This document shows, in pieces, positions 43,385 through 53,559 of a stretch of DNA of 53,559 bases. The position numbers were made by a program, and so were the translations under genes. The stretch is from Gnetum montanum (Eukaryota; Streptophyta; Gnetopsida; Gnetales; Gnetaceae). Within the stretch, counting starts at the first letter, position 1. The number at the start of each line of letters is the position of its first letter. The DNA is taken from assembly GCA_015680685.1 (NCBI GenBank), contig MNCI01033536.1, positions 68,574 through 122,132 of the forward strand, written 5' to 3'. The notes under the pieces are model-generated. The model saw only the letters and a list, made by a program, of their open reading frames with translations. It was not told the origin of the DNA and searched no databases.

Positions 43385-43960
43385 CATTTTGAACTCTTGA
43401 ACCACAACTACACCATTCTTTGTCATTATTAATGCATGGAATTCTTTGCATATGTATGGCTACTTACATGTCTTTCTTAGAGATTTCTACAGATAAATCT
43501 CTCATCCCTAAGCCATGCTCTTCCCATTATGATAGGAAATTTTTTATCATCATTCTTCATGTCAATCACCAGAAAATCCATTGAATAAGACCATCCATTG
43601 ATAGTTGTCATCACATATTCTATCTGTCCCAAAGTAAGGGTGACAAACTAATCTACTAGCTCTAACCTTATGTTGCATTTCTTTAAGGTCGGTAGGTTCC
43701 ATGCCTCATATATTTCTTAAGATATCAAATTTACTCTAAAACATGAGTCTAGTAGAGCCATGCATGGTGAATTTGCATCTACTTGTAAATAAATCAAAGG
43801 AACTTCTAGATATATTCTTTTCCTAGGAAGTGACCTTGCCTTAATCTAGTTTGATACTATATCTATTATCATGATATTTTTAAGTTCCTGATTCAGTTGT
43901 TGTGGAAGCTTAGTGTTGGTAGGAGGATCTATCATAGGAGAAACTAGTCTCAATGAAGTC
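43385..43960 (-). pseudogene. pol: Aspartic protease, element F
   Basis: The minus strand reads VPLIYLQVDANSPCMALLDS, then VNLIS at the active site, where the Gly of D-S-G has become Cys. LELVD and TLTLGQIEYVMTTINGWSYS follow, then IIMGRAWL. The similarity continues weakly into the linker and ends near 43385. Stops are few, but the catalytic change and the missing pol make it non-functional. Confidence 0.75.
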
Positions 43961-45715
43961 CTAATTCTACAAGTCTTTTCTGGACTTGTCCTGAAGAAAG
44001 GACATTTTCTTGATTTTCCTTTAGTATCACTGGTATAATCCTCTCTTTGTCCATTTACTTCCCTTGCAACACTTCTCTATTGAGGTTGTGATGGCAATTC
44101 TCCTTACATTATAAGTGGTGATAATAGTGGCAAAGAATTAGAAGGGGGATTTGATGGGCCAACTACTATCATATGTACATAAGGACTGTGATCCATCCTT
44201 AGAGTAGTAGGCCTATAGTATTTTGGTTGATAATGAGGAGAAGAAGTTTGGATTAAATCATTCCCCAAAGACATTGGACACTAAACATAATATCCATAAG
44301 GGTATGGTTGCCTGTATGAATATTGTTGCTTAGGTGGTGGTATTTCTCATGTATATGGTTGCTACCACTACTAGTGGTATTACTCTTGTGGTTGTGGGTA
44401 GGCTCTACTTAGGTAATATGTTGGCTAGAAAGGTTACCTTATATTACCTTGAGGATAAGGTAGTCTTCTAGGAATCTACTTTTTGAAAAAGCTTTAATTG
44501 AGTCCATATACCCCATATTCTTACAAGGGGGCCATAACAGGGCAACATCCCTTAGGATGTTCATACTAGCACACCTTGCATCCTTCCTCTTCCTCTTACT
44601 CTAAATTGGAGTCAATGTACCCTTCAACGATAGCAACTTCTTCTTTGTACTTTTAACTTTCTTGTCCATAATCTCCTTTCTTCCTTCTCTCTTTGCCCTT
44701 GTTAAGTGCTTGTTCAGTCTTCTCTTCCATAATATTTAGGGTTGTAGGAAATTTTTCATCCACTGAATCCCACATTTTTTCTACCTTAGTTACTATATCA
44801 TTCACTAATTTTTAGATAGGTATAGTCTTTTTCTAAATATCATCTTCCAAGGTTTCATCATCTTGCTTGTCACATATCCGCACATTGCATTTCCTTATTG
44901 ATGGATCTCTATTATACTCTTCGTCTAACTCTCTCTTCTTGAGCTCTCCTTCCTCTTTTGCTACTTAATCAATTAATCTTTGAATTGGATGAATGGTCAT
45001 CTCTTATAGTTGTCCTTGGGCATAACTTCGAAGGGTCTCTCTAGCTTTATTTCTCGACCCATCTACTATGTGTCTTAGTTGTTCCTCTTACAAGAATCCA
45101 TGGCTTGGGCATCTATGCAGTAAGGAATAGTGTATTGTTACATTAAGTGATTCACACATCCATTGCTTCCATCTTTAGATCTACTATCTTAAGTTTGATA
45201 CTTGTGAGTAAGTCTAATATTTATCATTCAAGAGTTCCAACATGGTACTCCATCTTTGAATTGATTCTCAGTCTAGGGATCTATACCAACTTTCTGCCTC
45301 CTTAATGAGTGTCATTGGGAACAACTTTGGTTTCTGCAAATCACTTTTAATATTTTGGAGGGCACAAGCATCATGGAATGCTTAAAGCTGGTGTTGTGGA
45401 TCTTCATTATATCCACCCTCAAATCTATGCATATTGTTCATGTCTAGCCACTTAATGTGGTTGTCCCTTATGTGCCTTGTTGGAATGTAGACTACTTCCT
45501 AAATGTTTAGCATACTGTGAGTAGCCAAAAATGGTTCTTCATAGTGATTAGGTTTGTAGGCTTTATTGTAGTGGTGATCCCTTCTGTGTTCATAATGCTT
45601 CCTTTCTTCATGTCTAATCCTTTCTCTTCTTCATTCATAATCATCATCTTCACTATCATGATATCTTCTTCTATACTCATGTCTCTCACCATCCCTTCGT
45701 ATGTTCCTATCATAG
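43961..45715 (-). pseudogene. gag: Gag, element F, cut by element E
   Basis: The portion left has the Arg/His/Glu-rich part (RHEYRRRYHDSEDDDYE, 45600-45715), LDMNNMHRFEGGYNEDPQ (about 45400-45460), a capsid-like core down to 44950, an acidic/basic region and the knuckle-like CKVC, stop, YEHPKGCC (about 44540-44590). The Pro/Tyr-rich C-terminal part reaches about 43960. The N-terminus lies on the far side of element E. Stops and frame changes are present throughout. Confidence 0.8.
45711..45715. repeat. Presumed left target site of element E
   Basis: CATAG abuts the LTR start TGATGAGCC. Its partner would be outside the window, so it cannot be confirmed. Confidence 0.5.
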
Positions 45716-46532
45716 TGATGAGCCACGATATTGGGGCCACAATATCAGATTCTACTAAGTGATATTGAACATCCGATATCGGGACCTGTCTCGTTGCCTA
45801 TAAATAAGAGGCAGGTGCACTTGGTTTGGCAATTAGTTCTTAGTGCCTTACCCAGACTCTTGCAGTTTCTCCCTCTTAGAGTTATAATTATTTTTGAGTG
45901 CCCATAGTAGGAGTCATAAAGCAAATGGATCTTTATTCGAGCATTGTGTACCTAAGCACACCTTGTGTCTAGAAATAAAGACAAACTTTGTGATAAACCT
46001 TACAGCATTCAAAATAGCTTATCTCTCACCCTTAATGTTATTTACCATTCTTTAATGCTTTCATTAGTTAATTAATGTTGCTTTTATTGATTCGTTAATT
46101 TTTACAAGTAAGCACACTTAATACGACCACTTCGAGCATGCGTGGAACACTTTGTAACCTAGTAATGATTAGCATTTGGTAATCCTAGTAGTATTGCACT
46201 GGTTCAGGATGTGTACGAAAAGTGGGAATGAATGCTAGTGTTATGACTAGTTAGGACCTAGATGATTAGTTAATTTAAATTATTTATTCAATTAATTCAC
46301 TTCTTCCCTCTTTAGCAACAAGACATAAAACATAAAAAGCATAAAAATCATATACCTCGATTTTACCTAACCATACAATCGTGCCATACGACTAAGCTTG
46401 GGAAGACAACGATCACCTAACCCATCCTTGTTCTATGAAGGCACATAAGCACTTAGTCTTTGGAGTTTGATCAAATTGCATGTAACACTCATATTCGTAT
46501 GGTTGAGCATAGGGATACCTCACAGCTCATCA
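45716..46532 (+). repeat. 5' LTR of element E
   Basis: 817 bp with 8-bp inverted ends, TGATGAGC and GCTCATCA. GATATTG and GATATCGG hexamers precede TATAAATA at 45799-45806, and GAAATAAAGACAAAC lies near 45972. It aligns along its length with the 3' LTR of D. Confidence 0.93.
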
Positions 46533-46552
46533 TTGGCACTGTTTTCAGGGAC
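46533..46552 (+). other. Primer-binding site of element E (tRNA-Asp type)
   Basis: TTGGCACTGTTTTCAGGGAC begins directly after the LTR and keeps TGGC and AGGGA positions of the tRNA-Asp complement. Confidence 0.85.
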
Positions 46553-46677
46553 TTTGTTGTTTGTGTGCTAATTAGAACTTAGGAATCTTCTCATCATTGG
46601 AACGAACCCTTAGGGTTGGTTATCTTAAAATTATTAGAAAAGAGAAGAGAAAATTGTTGCACACTAAAGAATTAATC

Positions 46678-49010
46678 ATGTCTCATTCTTCTTACAAGAG
46701 TGTTTCGCCGCCTAGGTCTAACACAACAAACAATCGGAGGCGTAGTACACATGATGACCTGCCAGTGTCCCAATAGTTTCATGTGGTATACATTCATCCC
46801 AATGAGTATATACCAAACTTTACCTTTATCCTCCACCAAAATGAACAACTAAATTGGTGTGATTTAGAAGGTAACATAGTGTTACCTCCTGATCGTTTAG
46901 TCCCAAGCATGCTTCTTCATGCTCTCACATAAATTGGTATGCAGCACTTATAGGTAGAGTACATTGTGCATGAACACAACTCATGAGAGTATCGACCCAC
47001 AGAGCCACAATTCCAAAGGGACTTACAACAGGAGAGACATCATAAATCCATGAAGGGGAAGTGGTCTTAGAACATCTTCTATGTCCTAAGTGAAAATGAG
47101 GGTGGTGAACCTGCCTCAAGAGGTCTTTCACAAAATGATGTTCCTCCTGTTAACTTCAGTCAAGGGGTTGTGTATCAAAATCTTCACTCAACTACCCATA
47201 ACCCAAATTCTAGTACTAACGAAAACAAAGGATCTGAAAAAGGAACATGAACACATGACAAAGATGGACATTCTGATCATAACCGCAATCTAGGCTGCAA
47301 CCACCGAAGAGAAGGTAGTAGGCACCATCATGGTGACAATCCTTATTCCTCTTCACCTTCATCACCTCCTTCCCCCTCTCCTTCAAGATTGAAACACAGT
47401 CATAGAGGAAAAGACCCTGAGAATAATGGTAGGCGAAATAGGAATAATAGATAAAACAATCGAGAAAGGGGATGAGGGCATTCTAGAGAAATACACCACG
47501 AAAGGAGGGAGAGTAGGGAACATCATAGGCATCATAGACACCATAGAAAACATGATCACGATGAACCCCTACTCGCTACCCAAAGTATGATAGATATAAC
47601 AGAGGCTATTAGAATCCCAATAAGGCACCAAAAAGATAGTAAGATCAAAAGATTAGACATGAACAATATCCCACGATTTGAAGGGGGATACAACACTAAT
47701 CCTCAAAATCATTTGCAAGCATTTCACGATGCATGTGCCTTGGAAAACATAGAAAACTAGTGGCAAAAACTCAAATTTTTTCCATGGACACTGATCAAGG
47801 AAGCAGAAAGTTGTTACCAGTCTTTAGAACTAGAATCCATTCACCAATGGAATACCATGTTAGAACTATTCAATGAAAAGTATCAAACGTACTCCCAAGT
47901 GTCCAACTTGCGAAAGAAAATCCAAGGATGGAAACAAGGAGGACGTGAACCCTTGGATGCTACCATGGGCTAATATTATGCATTATTACATCATTTCCAT
48001 AGCCATGGTTACTCACAGAGGGAACAACTACACCATCTTGTAGATGGACTTAGGCACGAAACATGAAGAGCCCTTGGGACTTATGCCCAAGGAAGACTAT
48101 TCGAGCCTAGAGCCCATCAAGTACAAAGATTGTTGGAGCAAGTTGCCAAGGAGGAAGGAGAGTTAAGGAAAAGAGAGAGTGTGGAGGAATATAATAGAGA
48201 TCCTTCCTTCCAAAAGAAGGGAGTTAGATTTTTTGAGGATGAAGAAGACTCACGACTTGAAGAGATGATGAATAGGAAAACCTTGCCCATTCAAAAACTT
48301 GAATCAAAAATATCGACAAAGGTGGACCAAATGTGGGACTTCCTAGATAATAAATTTCAAACCATTCTCAAAATAGTAGAGGAGTCTAGGGAACCAAGTA
48401 GTGACTAAGAAAGGAGAAAAAACAAAGAAACTCAATATGCACGTAACAAAGGTAAGGGCAAATCTATCATCATTGAAGAGGTTGTGGATTTAGATACAGA
48501 CAATGATGGTGAATGTGACATATGTCAATATGACCATCCTAAGGGATGTTACCCAGTAATCTCACATCTGCAGGAGTCTAGGGTGTACGCAGTAAACCCA
48601 TGATTAAACAAACGACAAACACCTCGAAGGTTATCTTATCCTCAAGGTAGCCCAAGACAGTTCCACCAACCCTTGACATATTATCCAAGTGGAACTCCAC
48701 CACAACCAAATGAAAAGTATCAATAGTTGCAACACCCACAATTATGGGAAATTCCACCACCACGTCAATATTACCCTTACCGTCACATAACCTGTATGGA
48801 TACTACGTGCAGCATCCAATCTCTCCACATGACTCTACTAGTCACGTTACTCCTCAATCTCACTACCAAACCCACGAGTACTATAGAACTCCTTCTCCTA
48901 GAGGAAAAGTTCCATAAACGTACTATCTTTCCCATCTAACTGCACCGCTTCCACCCTTAGCTCCATTACCACCTGCTCCAGCTATGCAAGGTGAGCTCCC
49001 TACCTAGCTG
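46678..49010 (+). pseudogene. gag: Gag, element E
   Basis: The start ATG at 46678 gives MSHSSYKS. One frame then covers YIHPNEYIPNFTFILHQNEQ, an Arg/His-rich stretch with HHRHHRHHRKHDHDEPLLAT (about 47500-47580), MNNIPRFEGGY, the capsid-like core with SNLRKKIQGWKQGG, LLEQVAKEEGELRKRES (48130-48180), NRKTLPIQKLESKISTKVD, and the knuckle CDICQYDHPKGC (about 48510-48545). About a dozen stops lie in this frame, shared among TAG, TAA and TGA. A frameshift near 48785 affects the Pro/Gln/Tyr-rich end. This is the most continuous gag of the window. Confidence 0.88.
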
Positions 49011-49115
49011 TAGTAATGTAACACTACAAGGGCTGCCAACCCTCAACCTATTGTTGGTTCAGAAAACCACATAAAGAAGATACCTTTCTTTAGAACCAAC
49101 AATCCAACTAAGTCC

Positions 49116-49832
49116 TTGCAACCACAAGCAATAAATTCTCCAAATTCCTCACCACAATTCAAATCTTCAGAGCTTCCTTCAAACCAAAGATCGCACTTAA
49201 TGCACATGGTCATGTTGACTCATGCAATTACTAATTGGATTAAAGCTTGTTGTCTTCCTAGGAAATTCTCTTATCCAAGAAGTTCTCTTATATATTTGCA
49301 AATCACTGGGAACAAACCTGCCAAAGCTCTTTTGGATTCGAGTTCTAGTATTAACTTAATCTCTCAAAAAATGTACAAAGCCTGGAACCTGCCTCCACTA
49401 AAAAAGAGTAACATATGTTTAGAGTTGGCTGACCAATCCATCATTGTCCCATTAGGACTAGTGGAGGACATTGTCACCACTGTTTGTGGGTGGTGGTATC
49501 CAGTTGATTTCCTAGTGATTCAAGTCAACAAATTCAAGAAGGATGTCCCAATCATAATGAGAAGAGCATGGCTAAGTACAATTGACACGTGCCTAGGAAT
49601 GCATGATCTTTCCCTAGAAATATCAAAGGAAAATACATTTCGAAAAATCAAGAAGAAGAAAGTTCCATGCATTGCATACAGTGACACAGGATGTAATTGT
49701 ATGCAGAAGTCCTGGTTTGTACAATGTTTAACATTTCCTACATGCAACCAGTGTGCACCAATAACTAACATACAAAGATGCCTGTATGCAGCAGCCACAA
49801 TACAAGATGGCATCCAGTGGCTGATAGCTAAC
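49116..49832 (+). pseudogene. pol: Aspartic protease and Cys-rich linker, element E
   Basis: Open from 49116 to 49832. MLTHAITNWIKACCLPRK leads into LIYLQITG and ALLDSSSSINLIS, where the Gly of the D-S-G triad is replaced by Ser. The core continues LELADQSIIVPLGLVEDIV. The linker has DTGCNCMQKSW, FPTCNQCAP and QRCLYAAAT. The frame is intact for 239 codons, but the lost Gly would probably abolish catalysis. Confidence 0.87.
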
Positions 49833-49889
49833 TAAGAGAATGATTCAACTATATGCATAGAACCAACTGAGAGCTTGACTTGCACCTAC

Positions 49890-51060
49890 ATTGATAGCAT
49901 AGCTACATTAGAGCAAGTCCATCGCCAACTTCCAAGTCCTCACATCAAAAACATCAACTAGGGGAAGTTGGAAATCCCTGACGAGTTCAAGCAAAAGCCC
50001 TTTGAGTTAAAAAATTTTGCCCACCGGTATGGAGTATACATTTCTCAAAAATGGAAAATTGATAATCATTAACGCTAAGCTTGCTCCTCAACAAAAAGAA
50101 AGATGGTTGAAAATGGTAAACAAATGGTCGAAAGCCTTTGCTTGGTCATATCCTGAATTAACCAGAATAGATCCTAGCATATGCCAACATAGAATTTACA
50201 CTGACCCCTCCATGAAACCTTAACGACAATCACAAAGGTGACTGAACACAAAGCTTAAGCAACTGGTTAAAGAAGAAATTGAACAACTTCTAAAAGCTGG
50301 GTTCATCTATCCCATTGTTGATAGTGAATGGGTTAGTCCATTAGTCCTTCTGCCCAAAAAGGGAGATAAATGGAGGGTGTGTATAGAATTTAGGCTACTG
50401 AACATGGCAACATTCAAAGACCACTTCCCATTCCCATTCGTCGACCAAGTCTTAGATACCACTGCAGGGCATTTCTACTATAGTTTTCTGGATGGCTACA
50501 GTCGATATAATCAAATTCTGATAGCACCAAAAGACCAAGCCAAGACTATGTTCACAAGTCCTTGGGGAACATTTGCATATAAGCAGATGTCGTTTGGCTT
50601 GTGCAATGCCCCAACAATGTTTTAATATTTGGTTCTAATTATCTTTCAGCAGCAAATAGGAAATGGTATGAAGGTCTTTATGGATGATTTCTCCACCTAT
50701 GGAGCAAACTTTGAACAAGCATTGGACCGATTAGAGCAAGTACTAAAATGATGTGTAGAAACCAACTTAAGGCTCAACTGGCAAAAAAGCCATTTAGTGG
50801 TCCAAGAAGGCATTGTATTAGGGCACAAGATTTCACAAACAGGGATAGAAGTAGATCCTAAAAAGATTAAGGTCATCCAAGAAATCACTCGGCAACCTGA
50901 AACTGTAAAAGACATCCTATCATTCCTTGGACATACTGGCTATTATAGATGCTTCATTGAGAACTTGTCAAGGATTGAGAAACCTTTGGTACAACTAACG
51001 AAGAAGGACGTACCTTTTGAATGGACCAAGAAATGTGAGCTAGCCTTCCAAACCTTAAAA
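49890..51060 (+). pseudogene. pol: Reverse transcriptase, element E
   Basis: In order: the N-terminal extension (EYTFLKNGKLIIINAKLA), DPSICQHRIYTDPSMKP, GFIYPIVDSEWVSPLVLLPK, WRVCIEFRLLNMATFKDHFP, YYSFLDGYSRYNQILIAPKD, FTSPWGTFAYKQMSFGLCNA, VFMDDFSTYG with the catalytic box near 50680-50690, and the thumb HKISQTGIEVDPKKIKVI to 51063. Most pieces share one frame, interrupted by stops near 50222, 50625 and 50748. It is the most complete RT in the window. Confidence 0.92.
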
Positions 51061-51480
51061 TAGAAGCTTGTAGAAACACCTATTCTACAAGCTCCTAATT
51101 AGTCCAAACCGTTCCACATAATGACTGACACATCCAACTTTTCCTTAGAAGTCGTACTTACATAGTTAGATGACCAAAAATGACCCTATTACATCCACTG
51201 TGCAAGTCGAAGTATTGCTAATGCACAACTTAATTACATGACAATGGAAAAAGAGGTAACGGCTATGGTGTTTACACTAGAAAAATTTAGGCACTATGTA
51301 TTGGGCTCTAAGATATTTGTACATATGGATCATAGTGCAATTCGGTTCCTAATGAATAAACCAATGGTAAGCCCTCACATCTTACGATGGCTCATGATCT
51401 TACAAGAGTTTGATCTTACAATGATCGATTGTATAGGCACCAAGAATGTTGTTGCTAATCATTTATCTCAGTTGCGATGG
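51061..51480 (+). pseudogene. pol: RNase H, element E
   Basis: Follows RT in the same frame after a TAG at 51061-51063. TDTSNFSLE, ASRSIANAQLNYMTMEKE, HMDHSAIRFLMNKPMV and GTKNVVANHLSQL identify the domain. Three stops lie before 51190 and none from 51238 onward. The acidic residue of VADHL is Asn here, a likely inactivating change. A linker open to 51651 (PDEILFSGVINN, NWYSSILNYLLTQ) leads to integrase. Confidence 0.9.
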
Positions 51481-51654
51481 AACAACAAAGAGGATGAATA
51501 TCCAATTTCTGACCATTTCCCTGATGAAATCCTCTTTTCCGGTGTGATAAACAATCACTTACCCACTGATAAAAATTGGTATAGTAGCATTCTCAATTAT
51601 CTACTTACACAAGAAACACCACAAGGGTTAGACATTAAAAAGAAACAATAGTGC

Positions 51655-52890
51655 CTTTACCGAGCCAAATATTTCATGGAAATCAATGGACACCTTTATA
51701 AGGTATGTCCCAATGGCTTGGTTAGATGGTGTGTTCCCGATGTAGATCTATTGTTCTCCAAGATGCTCATGAGGGTCCTTGTGGGGGTCATTACACTGGG
51801 AGATGAATAGCCATTAAAATCTTACTTGTAGGATATTATTGGCCTACATTGTTCTAGGACACTCATAATTTCATCCAATCTTGTGAGTGCTACCAACGTG
51901 ATGGGGGAATGACTACTAGAATGGAGGATCTGCAATAATGGATTCAACCTTTAGAACCCTTCAACATATGGGGAATTGATTTTATGGGGCCTATTACACC
52001 GATTTCCAATGGAAAAGCCTACATTATTGTTGTTATTGACTATTTTACCAAGTGGGCAGAAGTAGTCACTATTATGGATTGTACATCATCTACCATTACA
52101 CGATTTCTTCAACAATAAATTATAAACAGGTTTGGCGTGCCTTGTGCACTTATTTCTGACAATGGTACACATTTCATAGCCGTGACTTTTCGAAGGTTAA
52201 TGCAACGCTTAGGAGTTAAGCATAAACTGACTACACCATATCATCCTCAAGTGAATGGTCAAGCTAAAGTCATCAATAGGGAGATCACAAAAATATTTAC
52301 ATGAACCATTAGCAAGTATAGGCAAGACAGGAGCACCAAACTGAACGATGCTCTTTGGGCATACCGCTCCACATGGAAACTCCCTATCGGTTACTCTCCC
52401 TATGAGTTAGTGTACAATAAACTTCCAATGCTTCCTATTCAAGCTGAGCTTCGTACACTATCCATAGCATGTGACCTTAACCTTGACCTCAATCTAGCAC
52501 AAAATGAATGGTTAATGAACCTTAACTTGCTAGATGACAATCGACTAGCTACCCTGTCATCCAATGAACTGTACAAGGCCTTTAACAAACAACATCATGA
52601 CCTAACGATTAGGAAAGTCAAATACCAACTAGAAGATAAGATTCTTTATTAGAATCCCACACATGTACCATAATGAACTAAATTTCAAATGCTGTGGGAA
52701 GATCCTTATATCATTCATGAAACTTTTCCTTCAAGGGCCATGATGATCTACAAACCTGAAAGCCTGAATAAGAAGTTATTGATCAACATCCAGTAAACCA
52801 AACCTTTCCATGAGCCTAAAACAGCCAGTACTAATACTACATCTATTGCTGGACAACCTTGCTCATTATTTTGAATCTCCTCCTTCCAAT
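51655..52890 (+). pseudogene. pol: Integrase, element E
   Basis: Begins AKYFMEINGHLYKVCPNGLV. The zinc-binding region (DAHEGPCGGHYTG-like and QSCECYQRDGG) is split by a frameshift near 51750. The core shows [23 protein letters not shown] and VINREITKIF, so the three acidic positions remain readable. YELVYNKLPMLPIQAELRTL and SSNELYKAFNKQHHDL (52410-52652) follow. The GPY/F end is badly decayed near 52690-52720. Stops and frame changes exclude function. Confidence 0.87.
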
Positions 52891-53459
52891 TCAGTCATGG
52901 GGGAGATGGCCACCAATGCTAATCATTCTAAGCCCTCAATTCCTTTGCTTTTTTTTTACACATTTTTGTTTTACACATTGTTCATCTTTACTTTTTTTTT
53001 TTTACACCATCGTTAACATCTTTACTATTTCTTTGTTTGATTTATTCTTATTCATCACATAATAAGTGCTCAAGATGGTGGGTAGTATTCTAATAAGTGT
53101 TAATTGCTAATGTTTAGTTTTTACCTTTGACTTTCAATGTTGATGCTAAGATATGGTTTCTCTTGATAAAACAGGCAATGAGTCCACATCACCCAATTAT
53201 CCATGCAACTCTATGGTCTCCCTTGTTTTGGAAATGTACTATCCCTTTTCTAAGAAAACTTATTAATGAATTGGTGCCTTAGTACTCTTCGAACCAAGGA
53301 AAGATTCAAATGGATGGAAAAGGGTGTGACCTCAAGGGGATTCCACACATTTGTGCTAGTTATTCTCTGGGGTACTTGGATGTTTTTCATAAAGTCCTCT
53401 ATCATTCCGCTATCAACTAATATATTAGGAAGTTGACTAAATCAAATAAGTCTTTGCAT
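52891..53459 (+). other. Spacer after pol, element E
   Basis: Same layout as in D: T-rich TTTTACACA repeats (52955-53015), then AAAGGGTGTGACCTCAAGGG (about 53321-53340). No conserved ORF. Confidence 0.75.
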
Positions 53460-53505
53460 GGTGTGGTTCTCACAAAAAAAAACTGGTGAGAATTCAAAGC
53501 ACACC
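53460..53505 (+). other. Conserved hairpin, element E copy
   Basis: GGTGTGG, TTCTCAC, an A-rich loop of 12 bases, GTGAGAA, TTCAAAG, CACACC: the most compact and regular copy. Both stem parts pair perfectly. Confidence 0.8.
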
Positions 53506-53559
53506 CCTTAGACATAATAAAAAAACATGGGCTACAAGCACTAGTTATGGCAATGGAAA

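Larger units (their letters stand above)
36759..45715 (-). mobile_element. Element F: gag-protease-accessory element lacking RT to IN
   Basis: Minus-strand order from the right is gag (cut by element E at 45715), protease, about 900 bp unassigned, spacer, internal promoter, accessory ORF, polypurine tract and 3' LTR. The RT, RNaseH and integrase that occupy about 3 kb in A, B, D and E are absent. The 5' LTR would lie beyond E, outside the window. It could have moved only with enzymes supplied by another copy, or it lost pol after insertion. Confidence 0.85.
45716..53559 (+). mobile_element. Element E: Athila-like element, 3' end outside the window
   Basis: It has a complete 5' LTR, PBS, gag, protease, RT, RNaseH, integrase and the first part of the post-pol spacer with the hairpin; the window then ends. 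It lies in the gag of F, in opposite orientation. Whether it carries the accessory ORF cannot be told. It has fewer frameshifts than A or B, but numerous stops. Confidence 0.92.

Overview
The window is plant nuclear DNA made almost entirely of old LTR retrotransposons nested in one another. I see no host protein gene, rRNA, tRNA or CRISPR array. The elements are Ty3/gypsy and non-chromoviral, with integrases ending in a GPY/F-type module and no chromodomain. They are closest to the Athila side of the Athila/Tat clade. Support comes from a primer-binding site complementary to the 3' end of tRNA-Asp, the order gag-PR-RT-RNaseH-IN, and an extra ORF downstream of pol. This points to a land plant with a large, repeat-rich genome; I cannot name the species. 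Every gene carries stops and usually frameshifts, so all are called as pseudogenes.

Layout. Element A (minus, 1-6095) is a decayed gag-pol with part of its 5' LTR; its integrase runs into a 36-bp minisatellite at the left edge. Element C (plus) survives only as its 3' part: a pol-accessory spacer (from about 7440), an internal promoter, the accessory ORF and a 3' LTR ending at 35986. Element B (minus, 8937-22113) is full length and inserted in C's accessory ORF, with TSD ACTAT/ACTAC. Element D (plus, 25044-35591) inserted in C's 3' LTR with a perfect TAACC duplication and lacks the accessory ORF. D's own 5' LTR was hit by another element, now a solo LTR (25521-26409, perfect CTATT duplication). 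After 772 bases with no recognisable feature comes element F (minus, 36759-45715): 3' LTR, accessory ORF, spacer, protease and gag, but no RT, RNaseH or integrase. Element E (plus, 45716 to the window end) inserted in F's gag.

How the parts work together. LTRs start TGATGA and end TCATCA, carry a TATA box and an AATAAA-type signal, and drive a gag-pol transcript. Three elements (B, C, F) also carry a roughly 950-codon accessory ORF with what looks like its own promoter: palindromic hexamers, then a TATA box. In B and F a spliced 5' leader intron seems to end at the start codon. The encoded protein has an N-terminal region like the plant-transposon domain found in Athila downstream ORFs, a long coiled coil and a conserved C-terminal tail. 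I see no signal peptide or membrane segment, so it does not look like an envelope protein.

The least-explained signals are in the non-coding spacer between pol and this ORF. One is a hairpin whose stem shows compensatory changes between copies in B, D and E. The other is a purine-rich block about 380 bp upstream of the internal TATA box in B, C and F, and also present in D. All homology statements rest on comparing copies within the window by eye and on general knowledge of the families; no search was run.
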